From a virus, in IMG/VR virus record IMGVR_UViG_3300046535_000814, positions 1 to 27,023 of that record: DNA of 27,023 nucleotides. One strand, 5' to 3'. The position numbers and the translations under genes were made by a program. The notes beneath the pieces were generated by a model, which ran no database searches, was not told where the DNA came from, and saw only the letters and a program-made list of their open reading frames with translations. Below, one piece after another: positions 1-4,780 of this stretch (position 1 is its first letter; each line of letters starts with the position of its first letter).

Positions 1-63
1 GTGGGGCACGACGAAAGGTGTCGTGCATGGGCAGTGCATGCTCGATCACGGTTGGGAGATGTC

Positions 64-252
64 GTGAGCTTGCTTCGTATCGGATCGCGAGTTCGCATCC
101 CGACCGGGGAGATCGGCACGGTGCGCCCGTGGTGGGAGACCGACAACATGATCCCCGACAGCACTCCCCACGGACTCGAGGTGGCGATCCTGATGCAAGA
201 TGGCCGCTGGGAGTTCTACCCGCCCGCACAGTTGCAGGAGGTGTCGGTGTGA
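64..252 (+). CDS. Hypothetical protein, 62 aa, small barrel-like
   Basis: I chose the GTG at 64 because GGGAG at 54-58 lies 5 nt upstream. The frame is open back to the window edge, with another GTG at position 1, so a longer protein cannot be excluded. The product opens with a basic beta-like stretch (SRVRIPTGEIGTV) and ends with a second one (LEVAILMQDGRWEFYPP). This pattern suggests a single small SH3-like barrel, but that is inference from the look of the sequence. The last four bases overlap the next gene (GTGA), so the two are probably translated together. No function can be assigned. Confidence 0.6.
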   Translation: MSLLRIGSRVRIPTGEIGTVRPWWETDNMIPDSTPHGLEVAILMQDGRWEFYPPAQLQEVSV

Positions 253-422
253 ACAACGTGCCGAAGTGTGAGTGTGGTGATCCGGCGATGTATGTCGTCA
301 CCGGGTACCACGTCGTCTACGTGTGTCCTGATGGTCTCGGCACCGCTATCGAGGTGGCGTTCGTGGATGGCGCCGAATCGGTGGACGTCAAAGAGATACC
401 CGCCCAGGAGGTATCGGTGTGA
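249..422 (+). CDS. Hypothetical Cys-containing protein, 57 aa
   Basis: The GTG start at 249 overlaps the previous stop as GTGA and has GGAGG at 237-241, 7 nt away. The protein carries CxC near its N-terminus (residues 7 and 9) and a third Cys at residue 26 in a YVCPDG context. It could be a small metal-binding or disulfide protein, but three Cys are too few to be sure. It ends in QEVSV, exactly like its upstream neighbour. The DNA around both stop/start junctions is also nearly identical (235-252 and 405-422), which suggests local duplication or a conserved translational-coupling signal. The family is not recognised. Confidence 0.6.
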   Translation: MNNVPKCECGDPAMYVVTGYHVVYVCPDGLGTAIEVAFVDGAESVDVKEIPAQEVSV

Positions 423-532
423 TCGAGAAGTGGATGTACGCCCACGCACTGCTGACCATCGCGATCCTGTTCGTGTGGTGGGTGGCCGCAGCAGCGTTCC
501 TGATCTGGTTCATCGACGAGGATTTGTACTGA
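419..532 (+). CDS. Small single-span membrane protein, 37 aa
   Basis: The GTG at 419 overlaps the preceding stop as GTGA, and GGAGG at 407-411 sits 7 nt upstream. The 37 residues comprise a short polar N-terminus (MIEKWMYAHA), about 20 hydrophobic residues (LLTIAILFVWW then AAAAFLIWF) and an acidic C-terminus (IDEDLY). This is a convincing single transmembrane helix. The charge pattern favours the basic N-terminal side in the cytoplasm, but it is weak. Small membrane proteins of this kind are common among phage accessory genes. No specific role (holin, exclusion, signalling) can be deduced. Confidence 0.6.
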   Translation: MIEKWMYAHALLTIAILFVWWVAAAAFLIWFIDEDLY

Positions 533-533
533 C

Positions 534-749
534 ATGGCACGGCGACCGTCTCGTTTTCGTGTCGTCCGTGAACCGTCAGCGAAAGAACGGCGGATTGGCC
601 GACAGTGGGTCGCTAAGACTCGCGCAGCGTTAGCCGATTCGCAACCGACACCGGAGCGGGCTGGGGGTTCTGGAGGCACGACCTCCCGGCTCGCTCCGGT
701 CCTAAAGGCAAGGCCCAGAGCAACCAACAAAGAAAGCGAGCAACAATGA
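534..749 (+). CDS. Hypothetical basic protein, 71 aa
   Basis: The ATG at 534 follows the previous stop by one base. There is no obvious ribosome binding site, so translation probably depends on reinitiation. The product is strongly basic (ARRPSRFRVVREPSAKERR at the N-terminus, KARPRATNK near the end) with a Gly/Ser/Thr-rich linker between. It looks like a nucleic-acid-associated or disordered protein, but no family is recognised. Its stop overlaps the next start as ATGA (746-749), which supports it being a real member of this operon. Confidence 0.5.
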   Translation: MARRPSRFRVVREPSAKERRIGRQWVAKTRAALADSQPTPERAGGSGGTTSRLAPVLKARPRATNKESEQQ

Positions 750-1162
750 CATCAACCGTGGATATGACGACTGCGGAACTCGTGAACAAGACGATGCAGT
801 GGCCGTACGGCTGCGAGGATGGGAAGCTCCAGTACCTCAGGGAGTGTCTCGGTATCAGCCATCCCGAAGACCTGATCGTTCAGCCGCTCACGTTGCAGGC
901 CGAGTTCCAGTACCGCAGCATGCCCGACAATTCCGGCATGCGTGAGGCCCGTTCCCGTGATGCGGTCAACTCGTTGCTTCTTCCGGGCGTCGGTCGAGTT
1001 CAATGCACGGGCGACGACGATGGGGACTGGACGACTGGCGAACTGCGGATCGACGATCCGCTGCTGTTCGTGCAGTACCTCGGCGGCATCGGTCAGATCG
1101 AGAAGGCACTGCCTGACGACTCGACGTGGATGCGTCTGAACTTCACGCTCCAGAACTCGTAG
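746..1162 (+). CDS. Hypothetical protein, 138 aa
   Basis: The ATG at 746 overlaps the upstream stop. The upstream sequence (AAGCGAGCAACA) is a weak version of the AAGGAGCAAC ribosome-site motif seen at three later genes. The protein is acidic and looks globular, with a helical N-terminal third (ELVNKTMQWPYGCEDGKL) and a beta-rich C-terminal half ending in TWMRLNFTLQNS. It contains two Cys, at about residues 23 and 34, plus one near residue 87. It is the last gene before a clear terminator at 1178-1226, so it closes the first operon in the window. No homologous family is recognised. Confidence 0.65.
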   Translation: MTSTVDMTTAELVNKTMQWPYGCEDGKLQYLRECLGISHPEDLIVQPLTLQAEFQYRSMPDNSGMREARSRDAVNSLLLPGVGRVQCTGDDDGDWTTGELRIDDPLLFVQYLGGIGQIEKALPDDSTWMRLNFTLQNS

Positions 1163-1177
1163 CTCACGCACAGTTCG

Positions 1178-1226
1178 GCCCTCTCCTGCCACGGCTCCCC
1201 TGCTCCGTGGTGGGAGGGGGCTTTTC
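1178..1226 (+). terminator. Rho-independent terminator after the first operon
   Basis: GGCCCTCTCCTGCCACGG pairs with CCGTGGTGGGAGGGGGC. The core is CCACGG/CCGTGG, followed by G-T wobbles and then CTCC/GGAG and further GC pairs. The next bases are CTTTTCTG. The position 15 nt after the stop at 1162 fits a genuine transcription end. Confidence 0.8.
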
Positions 1227-1269
1227 TGCGTTGGTGGTTGGTCCTGTCCCTGCACGCGCGTCATATGCC

Positions 1270-1298
1270 CCGCCCCCGCTCATATGTGATCGGGGCGG
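1270..1298 (+). other. GC-rich hairpin flanked by CATATG motifs
   Basis: CCGCCCC (1270-1276) can pair with GGGGCGG (1292-1298) around a 15-nt loop that contains CATATGTGATC. A second CATATG lies at 1262-1267. There is no T-run, so this is not an obvious terminator. It may be an operator region: the CAnnTGTGATC sequence recurs at about 2465 and 2528. Confidence 0.4.
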
Positions 1299-1372
1299 TC
1301 ACGCATGATCCCCGGTGGTTGGTTGGTTGGCACCCCTAGGGACCAACTCCAACCAACCTTCACGCATGATCC
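1299..1372 (+). repeat. 13-bp direct repeat flanking the first GGTTGG hairpin
   Basis: TCACGCATGATCC occurs exactly at 1299-1311 and again at 1360-1372, bracketing the GGTTGG/CCAACC inverted repeat. The arrangement resembles a target-site duplication or a pair of protein-binding sites either side of a hairpin. The other four GGTTGG copies lack such flanks. Confidence 0.7.
1317..1358 (+). repeat. GGTTGG inverted repeat, copy 1
   Basis: The left arm GGTTGGTTGGTTGG (1317-1330) pairs with CCAACTCCAACCAACC (1343-1358), with a 2-nt bulge in the right arm. The loop contains the palindrome CCCTAGGG. The left arm has four GG runs with TT spacers, so it could also form a two-tier G-quadruplex. It lies between the terminator at 1178-1226 and the start of the next operon. 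Confidence 0.85.
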
Positions 1373-1375
1373 TGG

Positions 1376-1397
1376 GCAGCGTACGGGCCTACGCTGC
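1376..1397 (+). promoter_or_regulatory. Palindromic promoter/operator element, copy A
   Basis: GCAGCGTA (1376-1383) and TACGCTGC (1390-1397) form a perfect 8-bp inverted repeat with a 6-nt centre. TACGCT at 1390-1395 fits the loose actinobacterial -10 pattern TAnnnT. A near copy (19 of 22 bases) is at 2722-2743, also upstream of an isolated gene start. No good -35 box is visible. Downstream, CCCC at 1418-1421 could pair with GGGG on either side, giving two alternative leader hairpins before the ribosome site at 1436. Confidence 0.5.
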
Positions 1398-1448
1398 ATG
1401 CATTACAATGGGGGTAGCCCCGCAGGGGGGCGACAAAGGAGCAACGAC

Positions 1449-1574
1449 ATGCGCAAGGTCAAGGTGTTTCGCAATCAACGCACGTCAGGTCGTGCGTGGT
1501 TCATGGTTTCCCATCTCCCCATCCGTCAGACACTCATCTTCGTCGGGCCGGTTCTCGTCCTGGTGCGGCCATGA
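1449..1574 (+). CDS. Hypothetical small protein, 41 aa
   Basis: The ATG at 1449 has AAGGAG at 1436-1441 within the recurring AAGGAGCAAC motif, at 7-nt spacing, so this start is well supported. The N-terminal half is basic (MRKVKVFRNQRTSGRAW). The C-terminal half is hydrophobic (TLIFVGPVLVLVRP), perhaps a short membrane-associated segment. Its stop overlaps the next ATG (ATGA, 1571-1574). It is the first gene after the promoter-like element at 1376-1397. It may mainly serve as a leader gene, since the next gene has no ribosome site of its own. No function is recognised. Confidence 0.6.
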   Translation: MRKVKVFRNQRTSGRAWFMVSHLPIRQTLIFVGPVLVLVRP

Positions 1575-1873
1575 CGGCGATCAAGGCGTTCTGCGTCAGT
1601 GGAGGTCACGCCTCCAACATCATCTGCGGTTCAACCGAGGAGGGGGCGACAACCCCCGGCGAGTGGAAGCTGGTGCGAGCCAGCATCGTGGATGGACAGT
1701 GGGTGCGTGACGAGGATTCGGCAGCGCAGATTCTCTGCTGCCCGGAGCATGTTCCGCCCGCTGCTGCACTTCCGCACGAGTGGGCGCCCCGTCCGGGTTG
1801 GTCCACCTACCTCTGCACCTACTGCCTGGCCGTTACGCCCGACCCCGCGACGTTCACGTCGCCCTGCAAGTAA
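1571..1873 (+). CDS. Hypothetical Cys/His-containing protein, 100 aa
   Basis: The start at 1571 overlaps the previous stop (ATGA). No ribosome site is visible, so coupling to the 41-aa gene is likely. The protein has five to six Cys: one near the start (FCVSG), one in NIICG, a CC pair in LCCPEHVPP, CTYC near the C-terminus and a final C. CCPEH and CTYC could form a zinc site of the CC...CxxC type, although the spacing matches no family I can name. The many Pro and Trp residues around the second half suggest a compact domain. Function unknown. Confidence 0.6.
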   Translation: MTAIKAFCVSGGHASNIICGSTEEGATTPGEWKLVRASIVDGQWVRDEDSAAQILCCPEHVPPAAALPHEWAPRPGWSTYLCTYCLAVTPDPATFTSPCK

Positions 1874-1885
1874 GGAGCAACGATC

Positions 1886-2233
1886 ATGTTCATGGTTCAC
1901 GAACTCGTCTACAGCAACTTCTTCGTCTGCTGGCCGGAGGAAGGTGTCCCAAGCGATCTCGACGAAGCACGGATGATGGACAAGTCGTTCGGCGCCGGCT
2001 CGTACATCGCGATGTGCAAGCACTACGACAGCGAACCCGATTACCCGACCGGGCGATGCCCCGATCACGCGGAGCTCGGCTGGCAGCGGGTGAAGGACTC
2101 GTACGCGACCCGAGGCCCGGACCCGTACGTCGTCGAGGTTCTCGCGTGCGGATGCCATGTGATGGGTTTCGGTCCCGGCGACGATGTTGTGGTCAAGCGT
2201 GATCCCGACCCGATCGACGTGAAGGCGGACTGA
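1886..2233 (+). CDS. Hypothetical protein, 115 aa
   Basis: The ATG at 1886 has AAGGAG at 1872-1877 in the AAGGAGCAAC motif, 8 nt upstream. The protein is acidic and aromatic-rich at the N-terminus (FMVHELVYSNFFVCW). It has Cys residues in CKHYDS, RCPDHAE and ACGCHVMGF, and the CPDH and CGCH pieces could bind metal. The C-terminus is a charged tail (VVVKRDPDPIDVKAD). It sits in an operon with the flanking small genes. I do not recognise the family. Confidence 0.65.
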   Translation: MFMVHELVYSNFFVCWPEEGVPSDLDEARMMDKSFGAGSYIAMCKHYDSEPDYPTGRCPDHAELGWQRVKDSYATRGPDPYVVEVLACGCHVMGFGPGDDVVVKRDPDPIDVKAD

Positions 2234-2385
2234 TGGCTTTCCCTGGTCCGTACGCGACGGTGTACCACAACGAGGCTGGCGAACCGATCGGCTGGTCGGA
2301 CGAATCGAGTTACGAACCTGAGTTCGACGAGTTCGATGTCGATGTCGATGACGATGACTGTGAGGACGAGGATCTGGAGGAGTAG
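2233..2385 (+). CDS. Hypothetical acidic-tailed protein, 50 aa
   Basis: The ATG at 2233 shares one base with the previous stop, and a weak GAAGGCGG lies upstream. The N-terminal half (PYATVYHNEAGEPIGWSD) looks like a short beta hairpin. The last 22 residues are almost all Asp, Glu or Val, partly encoded by repeated GATGTC codons. Acidic tails of this sort occur in DNA mimics and in small phage inhibitors, but that is only a possibility. It is the last gene before the terminator at 2403-2443. Confidence 0.6.
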   Translation: MAFPGPYATVYHNEAGEPIGWSDESSYEPEFDEFDVDVDDDDCEDEDLEE

Positions 2386-2402
2386 ATTCTCAATCGCAGA
2401 TC

Positions 2403-2443
2403 GCCCCGTCCCGAGTGTGCCACAAACACCGGACGGGGCTTTC
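2403..2443 (+). terminator. Terminator after the second operon
   Basis: GCCCCGTCC (2403-2411) pairs perfectly with GGACGGGGC (2431-2439), and GTGT/ACAC extends the pairing inside the loop. TTTCTGTT follows. It starts 17 nt after the stop at 2385. Confidence 0.8.
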
Positions 2444-2700
2444 TGTTGCGATCGCATCGACGTTCATTTGTGATCGCAGCCCTAGTGGGTCCTGGTCCTG
2501 TACCGCGTGTCATAGCGTCCCCACGATCAGGTGTGATCCTTGCGGACGCACGGATCAGGATCGTTGCGTGAGCAAGGATGGAGTGATTGCGGACGCAATA
2601 GTTGGGAATCTCCAATGATTGGGAGCGACCAAGGATTGCGTGAGCAAGGAATCGCGGTGCCAGCGCGCAAAGGGAGCAAACGGATATTCCTTCCGGGGGC
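2444..2700 (+). promoter_or_regulatory. Repeat-rich non-coding region with short direct and inverted repeats
   Basis: No gene is supported here. TTGCGGACGCA occurs twice (about 2539 and 2587). TTGCGTGAGCAAGGA occurs twice (about 2563 and 2636). The second TTGCGGACGCA copy lies inside the perfect palindrome ATTGCG-GA-CGCAAT (2586-2599). TTGC...GCAA half-palindromes occur in both GTGAGCAA copies. CAnnTGTGATC appears at about 2465 and 2528. This spacing of short related motifs upstream of a single gene looks like a multi-site operator or an initiator-binding array. Confidence 0.5.
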
Positions 2701-2721
2701 GATCCCGTAATGCGGCACGCT

Positions 2722-2743
2722 GCAGCGTACGGTGCTACGCTGT
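2722..2743 (+). promoter_or_regulatory. Palindromic promoter/operator element, copy B
   Basis: This is a near copy of the element at 1376-1397 (19 of 22 bases). CAGCGTA (2723-2729) pairs with TACGCTG (2736-2742). TACGCT is preceded by TGC, giving an extended -10 (TGnTAnnnT). A transcript starting about 7 nt downstream would begin just before the stable hairpin at 2761. A TTGACA at 2801-2806 is an alternative -35, but it has no matching -10. Confidence 0.5.
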
Positions 2744-2760
2744 ACGCAAGGCAGTAGGCG

Positions 2761-2905
2761 CCCGGCTTCGGCCGGGGAGCATCAGCCGCCGAATGGCTCC
2801 TTGACAATCTGGTCGGTAGCGACAGGCGCATTAGACGCCTGCGAACGTTGATGGCCGACCGGAGCGAGGAGCATGTCCTGCAATTCCCATGCGCCACCTA
2901 GGCGC
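2761..2905 (+). ncRNA. Highly structured 5' leader RNA (candidate)
   Basis: Three hairpin units are stacked upstream of the gene at 2922. The first is a perfect 6-bp stem with a UUCG tetraloop (CCCGGC-TTCG-GCCGGG, 2761-2776). The second is GGTCGG/CCGACC (2811-2816 and 2855-2860) enclosing CAGGCG/CGCCTG (2823-2828 and 2836-2841, 7-nt loop). The third is GCGCC/GGCGC (2891-2895 and 2901-2905), ending 5 nt before the AAGGAG. The 7-nt loop lacks a T at the position expected of an anticodon loop, so this is not a tRNA. It may stabilise or regulate the downstream message. Confidence 0.5.
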
Positions 2906-2921
2906 TACCTAAGGAGCAACC

Positions 2922-3521
2922 ATGGCAACTCGTTCAACCACTACGACGACCACTCCCGCCGCGACGGACAAGCCGAAGCGGACCCGGAAGCCGAAGACGG
3001 AAACCGCCGCTCCGGCGGTCCCGGTCGAGGTTCCCACCGGACGGGTCGTGGCCAATCCGGCCCGACCGGCCCGTCTCGGCTTCAGCTTGGCATTGCGCCA
3101 AGCGGCCGAGCAGGCTGGAGGGTGGACCGTCAAGGAAGTGTCGGACCCGTCACCGGAGATCGTTCACATCTACGCCAATCCGGCGAAAGGTGTCGCTCCG
3201 GCCGGAGGTGCCGTACTGACGCACAAGGACGGTCCGGTCATCCGGGTTTCGTTCTTCGAAACTCGTGACGGAACCTCGGATCGCCTGGATGCCGCATACC
3301 TCTGGCTTCCGGGTGCAACGTCCGGTCGGCGTGTCCAGACCGTCTATCAGGTGATGGCCACCATCATGGACGCTGGCAAGGCGGTCGCCTCCCCGGAGGC
3401 GTCCCGTAAGCGTCCGACCACGGAGGCCTCAGCGGCTCCTACAGCGGTCGAGGTTCCTGCCAGCACCGTAGCTGCGGAGGAAGCCAAGCCGAAGCGTCAG
3501 CGGACCAGGAAAGCGTCGTAG
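2922..3521 (+). CDS. Protein with basic disordered tails around a central domain, 199 aa
   Basis: The ATG at 2922 has AAGGAG at 2911-2916. Residues 1-35 are Thr/Ala/Pro/Lys-rich with KPKRTRKPK. Residues from about 150 to the end are similar, with KPKRQRTRK at the C-terminus. Between them is a globular domain of roughly 105 residues (LGFSLALRQAAEQAGGW to VYQVMATIMDAGKA). Lys-rich tails of this kind are typical of nucleoid-type DNA-binding proteins, so nucleic-acid binding is plausible but unproven. The gene forms its own transcription unit: a 536-bp structured upstream region and a strong terminator 10 nt after the stop. That layout suggests strong or specially controlled expression. Confidence 0.75.
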   Translation: MATRSTTTTTTPAATDKPKRTRKPKTETAAPAVPVEVPTGRVVANPARPARLGFSLALRQAAEQAGGWTVKEVSDPSPEIVHIYANPAKGVAPAGGAVLTHKDGPVIRVSFFETRDGTSDRLDAAYLWLPGATSGRRVQTVYQVMATIMDAGKAVASPEASRKRPTTEASAAPTAVEVPASTVAAEEAKPKRQRTRKAS

Positions 3522-3530
3522 TCCAGTAGC

Positions 3531-3573
3531 AAGGAAAGGCCCTAGGGAGCACCATCGCCCTAGGGCCTTCCTT
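3531..3573 (+). terminator. Strong terminator containing paired CCCTAGGG
   Basis: AAGGCCCTAGGG (3536-3547) pairs perfectly with CCCTAGGGCCTT (3558-3569), extended by AAGG/CCTT. The loop is 10 nt. Downstream is CCTTGTG, a weak T-tract. The arms are self-complementary around CCTAGG, the same hexamer found in the loops of GGTTGG repeat copies 1 and 4. Confidence 0.8.
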
Positions 3574-3957
3574 GTGTCCCGGAACGACTGCTCACTACAG
3601 GGAACGCACTGCCAGCACTGCCAGCAGGAGGACCGCAACCTACTCCCTCATCCTCACCATTGCACCGTACAGGGATACGGACAGTTGTGCGAGCAACAAC
3701 TCCGTCACACCATCCAGCGACTCGGGTGACGCACTCCGGCCCGACAAGGCATGATCGGCTCGTTAGAAGAGCACTCAGGACCCTCTCAGAGCATTCTGGT
3801 CGCCGCACCGACCCCCCGGTGTCCTGTACCGTCGCCCCCGATCGGGTCGCATCGCCCAGCCAGGATCGGGCGTGAGTTTGGGGTAACGGCCTGTTACTGC
3901 CTAGGGTGGTACGCTACATTGTGGCAAATGGCCACCGAGAGTGTTAGGAGATTCACT
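3574..3957 (+). promoter_or_regulatory. 384-bp non-coding region with hairpins and promoter
   Basis: No gene is supported. AGTTGT (3683-3688) pairs with ACAACT (3696-3701) around GCGAGCA, and ACGG/CCGT extends the stem beyond a bulge. GTAAC (3883-3887) and GTTAC (3893-3897) form a small inverted repeat just upstream of the candidate -10 at 3910-3915. GTGGC-AAATG-GCCAC (3921-3935) is a hairpin in the presumed leader. Short tandem CACTGCCAG copies occur near 3608-3622. The rest shows nothing I can interpret. Confidence 0.45.
3907..3915 (+). promoter_or_regulatory. Candidate extended -10 promoter (TGGTACGCT)
   Basis: TG-G-TACGCT matches an extended -10 with the TAnnnT core, the same hexamer as at 1390, 2736 and 19558. 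It lies 43 nt upstream of the ATG at 3958, after a terminator and a long non-coding stretch. No clear -35 box is present. The GTAAC/GTTAC inverted repeat just upstream could be an operator. Confidence 0.45.
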
Positions 3958-4287
3958 ATGGGTTTGCGAGAGGATCTGTTGCGTGAGGCTGCCGAGGCGG
4001 GCATGACGGACGATGAGTCGGCTAGGGCGTTCGTGACTGCCGAGGCGATCATCGTGGCGTTAGAGAAGTTGGAGTTGGCGTTCGCGGGTTTGGCGCCGCC
4101 TGCCGAAGCGATCGACATTCTCGCGACGGTCGCGCAACGAGTGTTGGACTCGGCCGACGATGGTGACACGGCCCTGACCGACTATCTGCTGCAACTGTTG
4201 GTGCTCGCGAAAACGACCGTGACGGTACATCGCGCGTTGCAGACCGAGTTCATGGCTACGCAGCCCGCAGCGGAGGGACAGGCATGA
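3958..4287 (+). CDS. Hypothetical helical protein, 109 aa
   Basis: The ATG at 3958 is supported by TTAGGAG at 3944-3950, 7 nt upstream. Longer upstream starts exist in frame but run through the promoter region and are not credible. The protein is rich in Ala, Leu and Glu and looks entirely alpha-helical (EDLLREAAEAGM, TAEAIIVALEKLELAFAGL, YLLQLLVLAKTTVTVHRAL). It ends in a short disordered tail. It heads a tightly overlapping operon that runs to about 7436. Small helical phage proteins of this kind are often regulators or inhibitors, but nothing here identifies a function. Confidence 0.7.
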   Translation: MGLREDLLREAAEAGMTDDESARAFVTAEAIIVALEKLELAFAGLAPPAEAIDILATVAQRVLDSADDGDTALTDYLLQLLVLAKTTVTVHRALQTEFMATQPAAEGQA

Positions 4288-4475
4288 GGATCAAGATTCG
4301 TGCCGAGTACATCATCGACGTGGTACCGATAGCTAGCGAACTCCATCCCGCCGAGGACGAGTCCCCCGCCGAGGTATGCGATCGGGTCCATAACGATCTG
4401 CAACTCCATGTCGCTGACAGTCTGTTCCTCCCCCGGAACGAACGTGATGTGGTACTGAACGTGATGCTCGGATGA
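4284..4475 (+). CDS. Hypothetical protein, 63 aa
   Basis: The ATG at 4284 overlaps the upstream stop (ATGA), and GGAGGGACAGG directly precedes it. The product begins and ends with beta-like segments (MRIKIRAEYIIDVV and RDVVLNVMLG) around an acidic helix (PAEDESPAEVCDRVHNDL), a beta-alpha-beta pattern for a small single-domain protein. It overlaps the next gene by 4 bases. No family is recognised. Confidence 0.65.
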   Translation: MRIKIRAEYIIDVVPIASELHPAEDESPAEVCDRVHNDLQLHVADSLFLPRNERDVVLNVMLG

Positions 4476-4780
4476 GCGAACCGACCACGTTCCCACCGAT
4501 ACTGCGTCTCGATATCGGCATGCCCGCCATCCCGTTAGACGCCTGGGATGACGACATGACCGAGTTCGTCGCGCAGATAGCTGCCGACGCTGCCCGCGAA
4601 CGCTTGCAAGAAGGCTTGGCCGAATACCGAACAGTTCAGCAGCACGAACTCGCACCCGGCTCGTGGGGAGCGCAAGCCCGCACCGAACTGACCGAGCTGC
4701 GGGAACGGAACGCTGCTCTCAGCAAACGTGTCACACGACTACTGGCCGTCATCGAAGAGATTGTTGAGCACACCACATGA
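4472..4780 (+). CDS. Hypothetical coiled-coil protein, 102 aa
   Basis: The start at 4472 overlaps the upstream stop (ATGA) and there is no strong ribosome site. The first 25 residues are Pro-rich. A helical region follows, and residues from about 70 to 99 form a coiled coil with heptad Leu/Val spacing (LTELRERNAALSKRVTRLLA, then VIEEIVE). Such short coiled-coil proteins are common next to genes like the downstream SLOG protein, but the function is unknown. Its stop overlaps the next start at 4777-4780. Confidence 0.65.
   Translation: MSEPTTFPPILRLDIGMPAIPLDAWDDDMTEFVAQIAADAARERLQEGLAEYRTVQQHELAPGSWGAQARTELTELRERNAALSKRVTRLLAVIEEIVEHTT

Noticed and set aside
2619-2804. Open frame of 61 codons in the non-coding region
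   Set aside because: It spans the repeat array, the palindromic promoter element and the UUCG hairpin, has no ribosome site, and its Arg/Ser-rich product looks non-coding.
2811-2860. tRNA-like stem with a 7-nt loop
   Set aside because: The loop CATTAGA lacks the conserved T before the anticodon, and no acceptor or T-arm could be built.
3751-3957. Longer N-terminus for the gene at 3958
   Set aside because: It would translate the promoter and leader region, and the ATG at 3958 has a good ribosome site.
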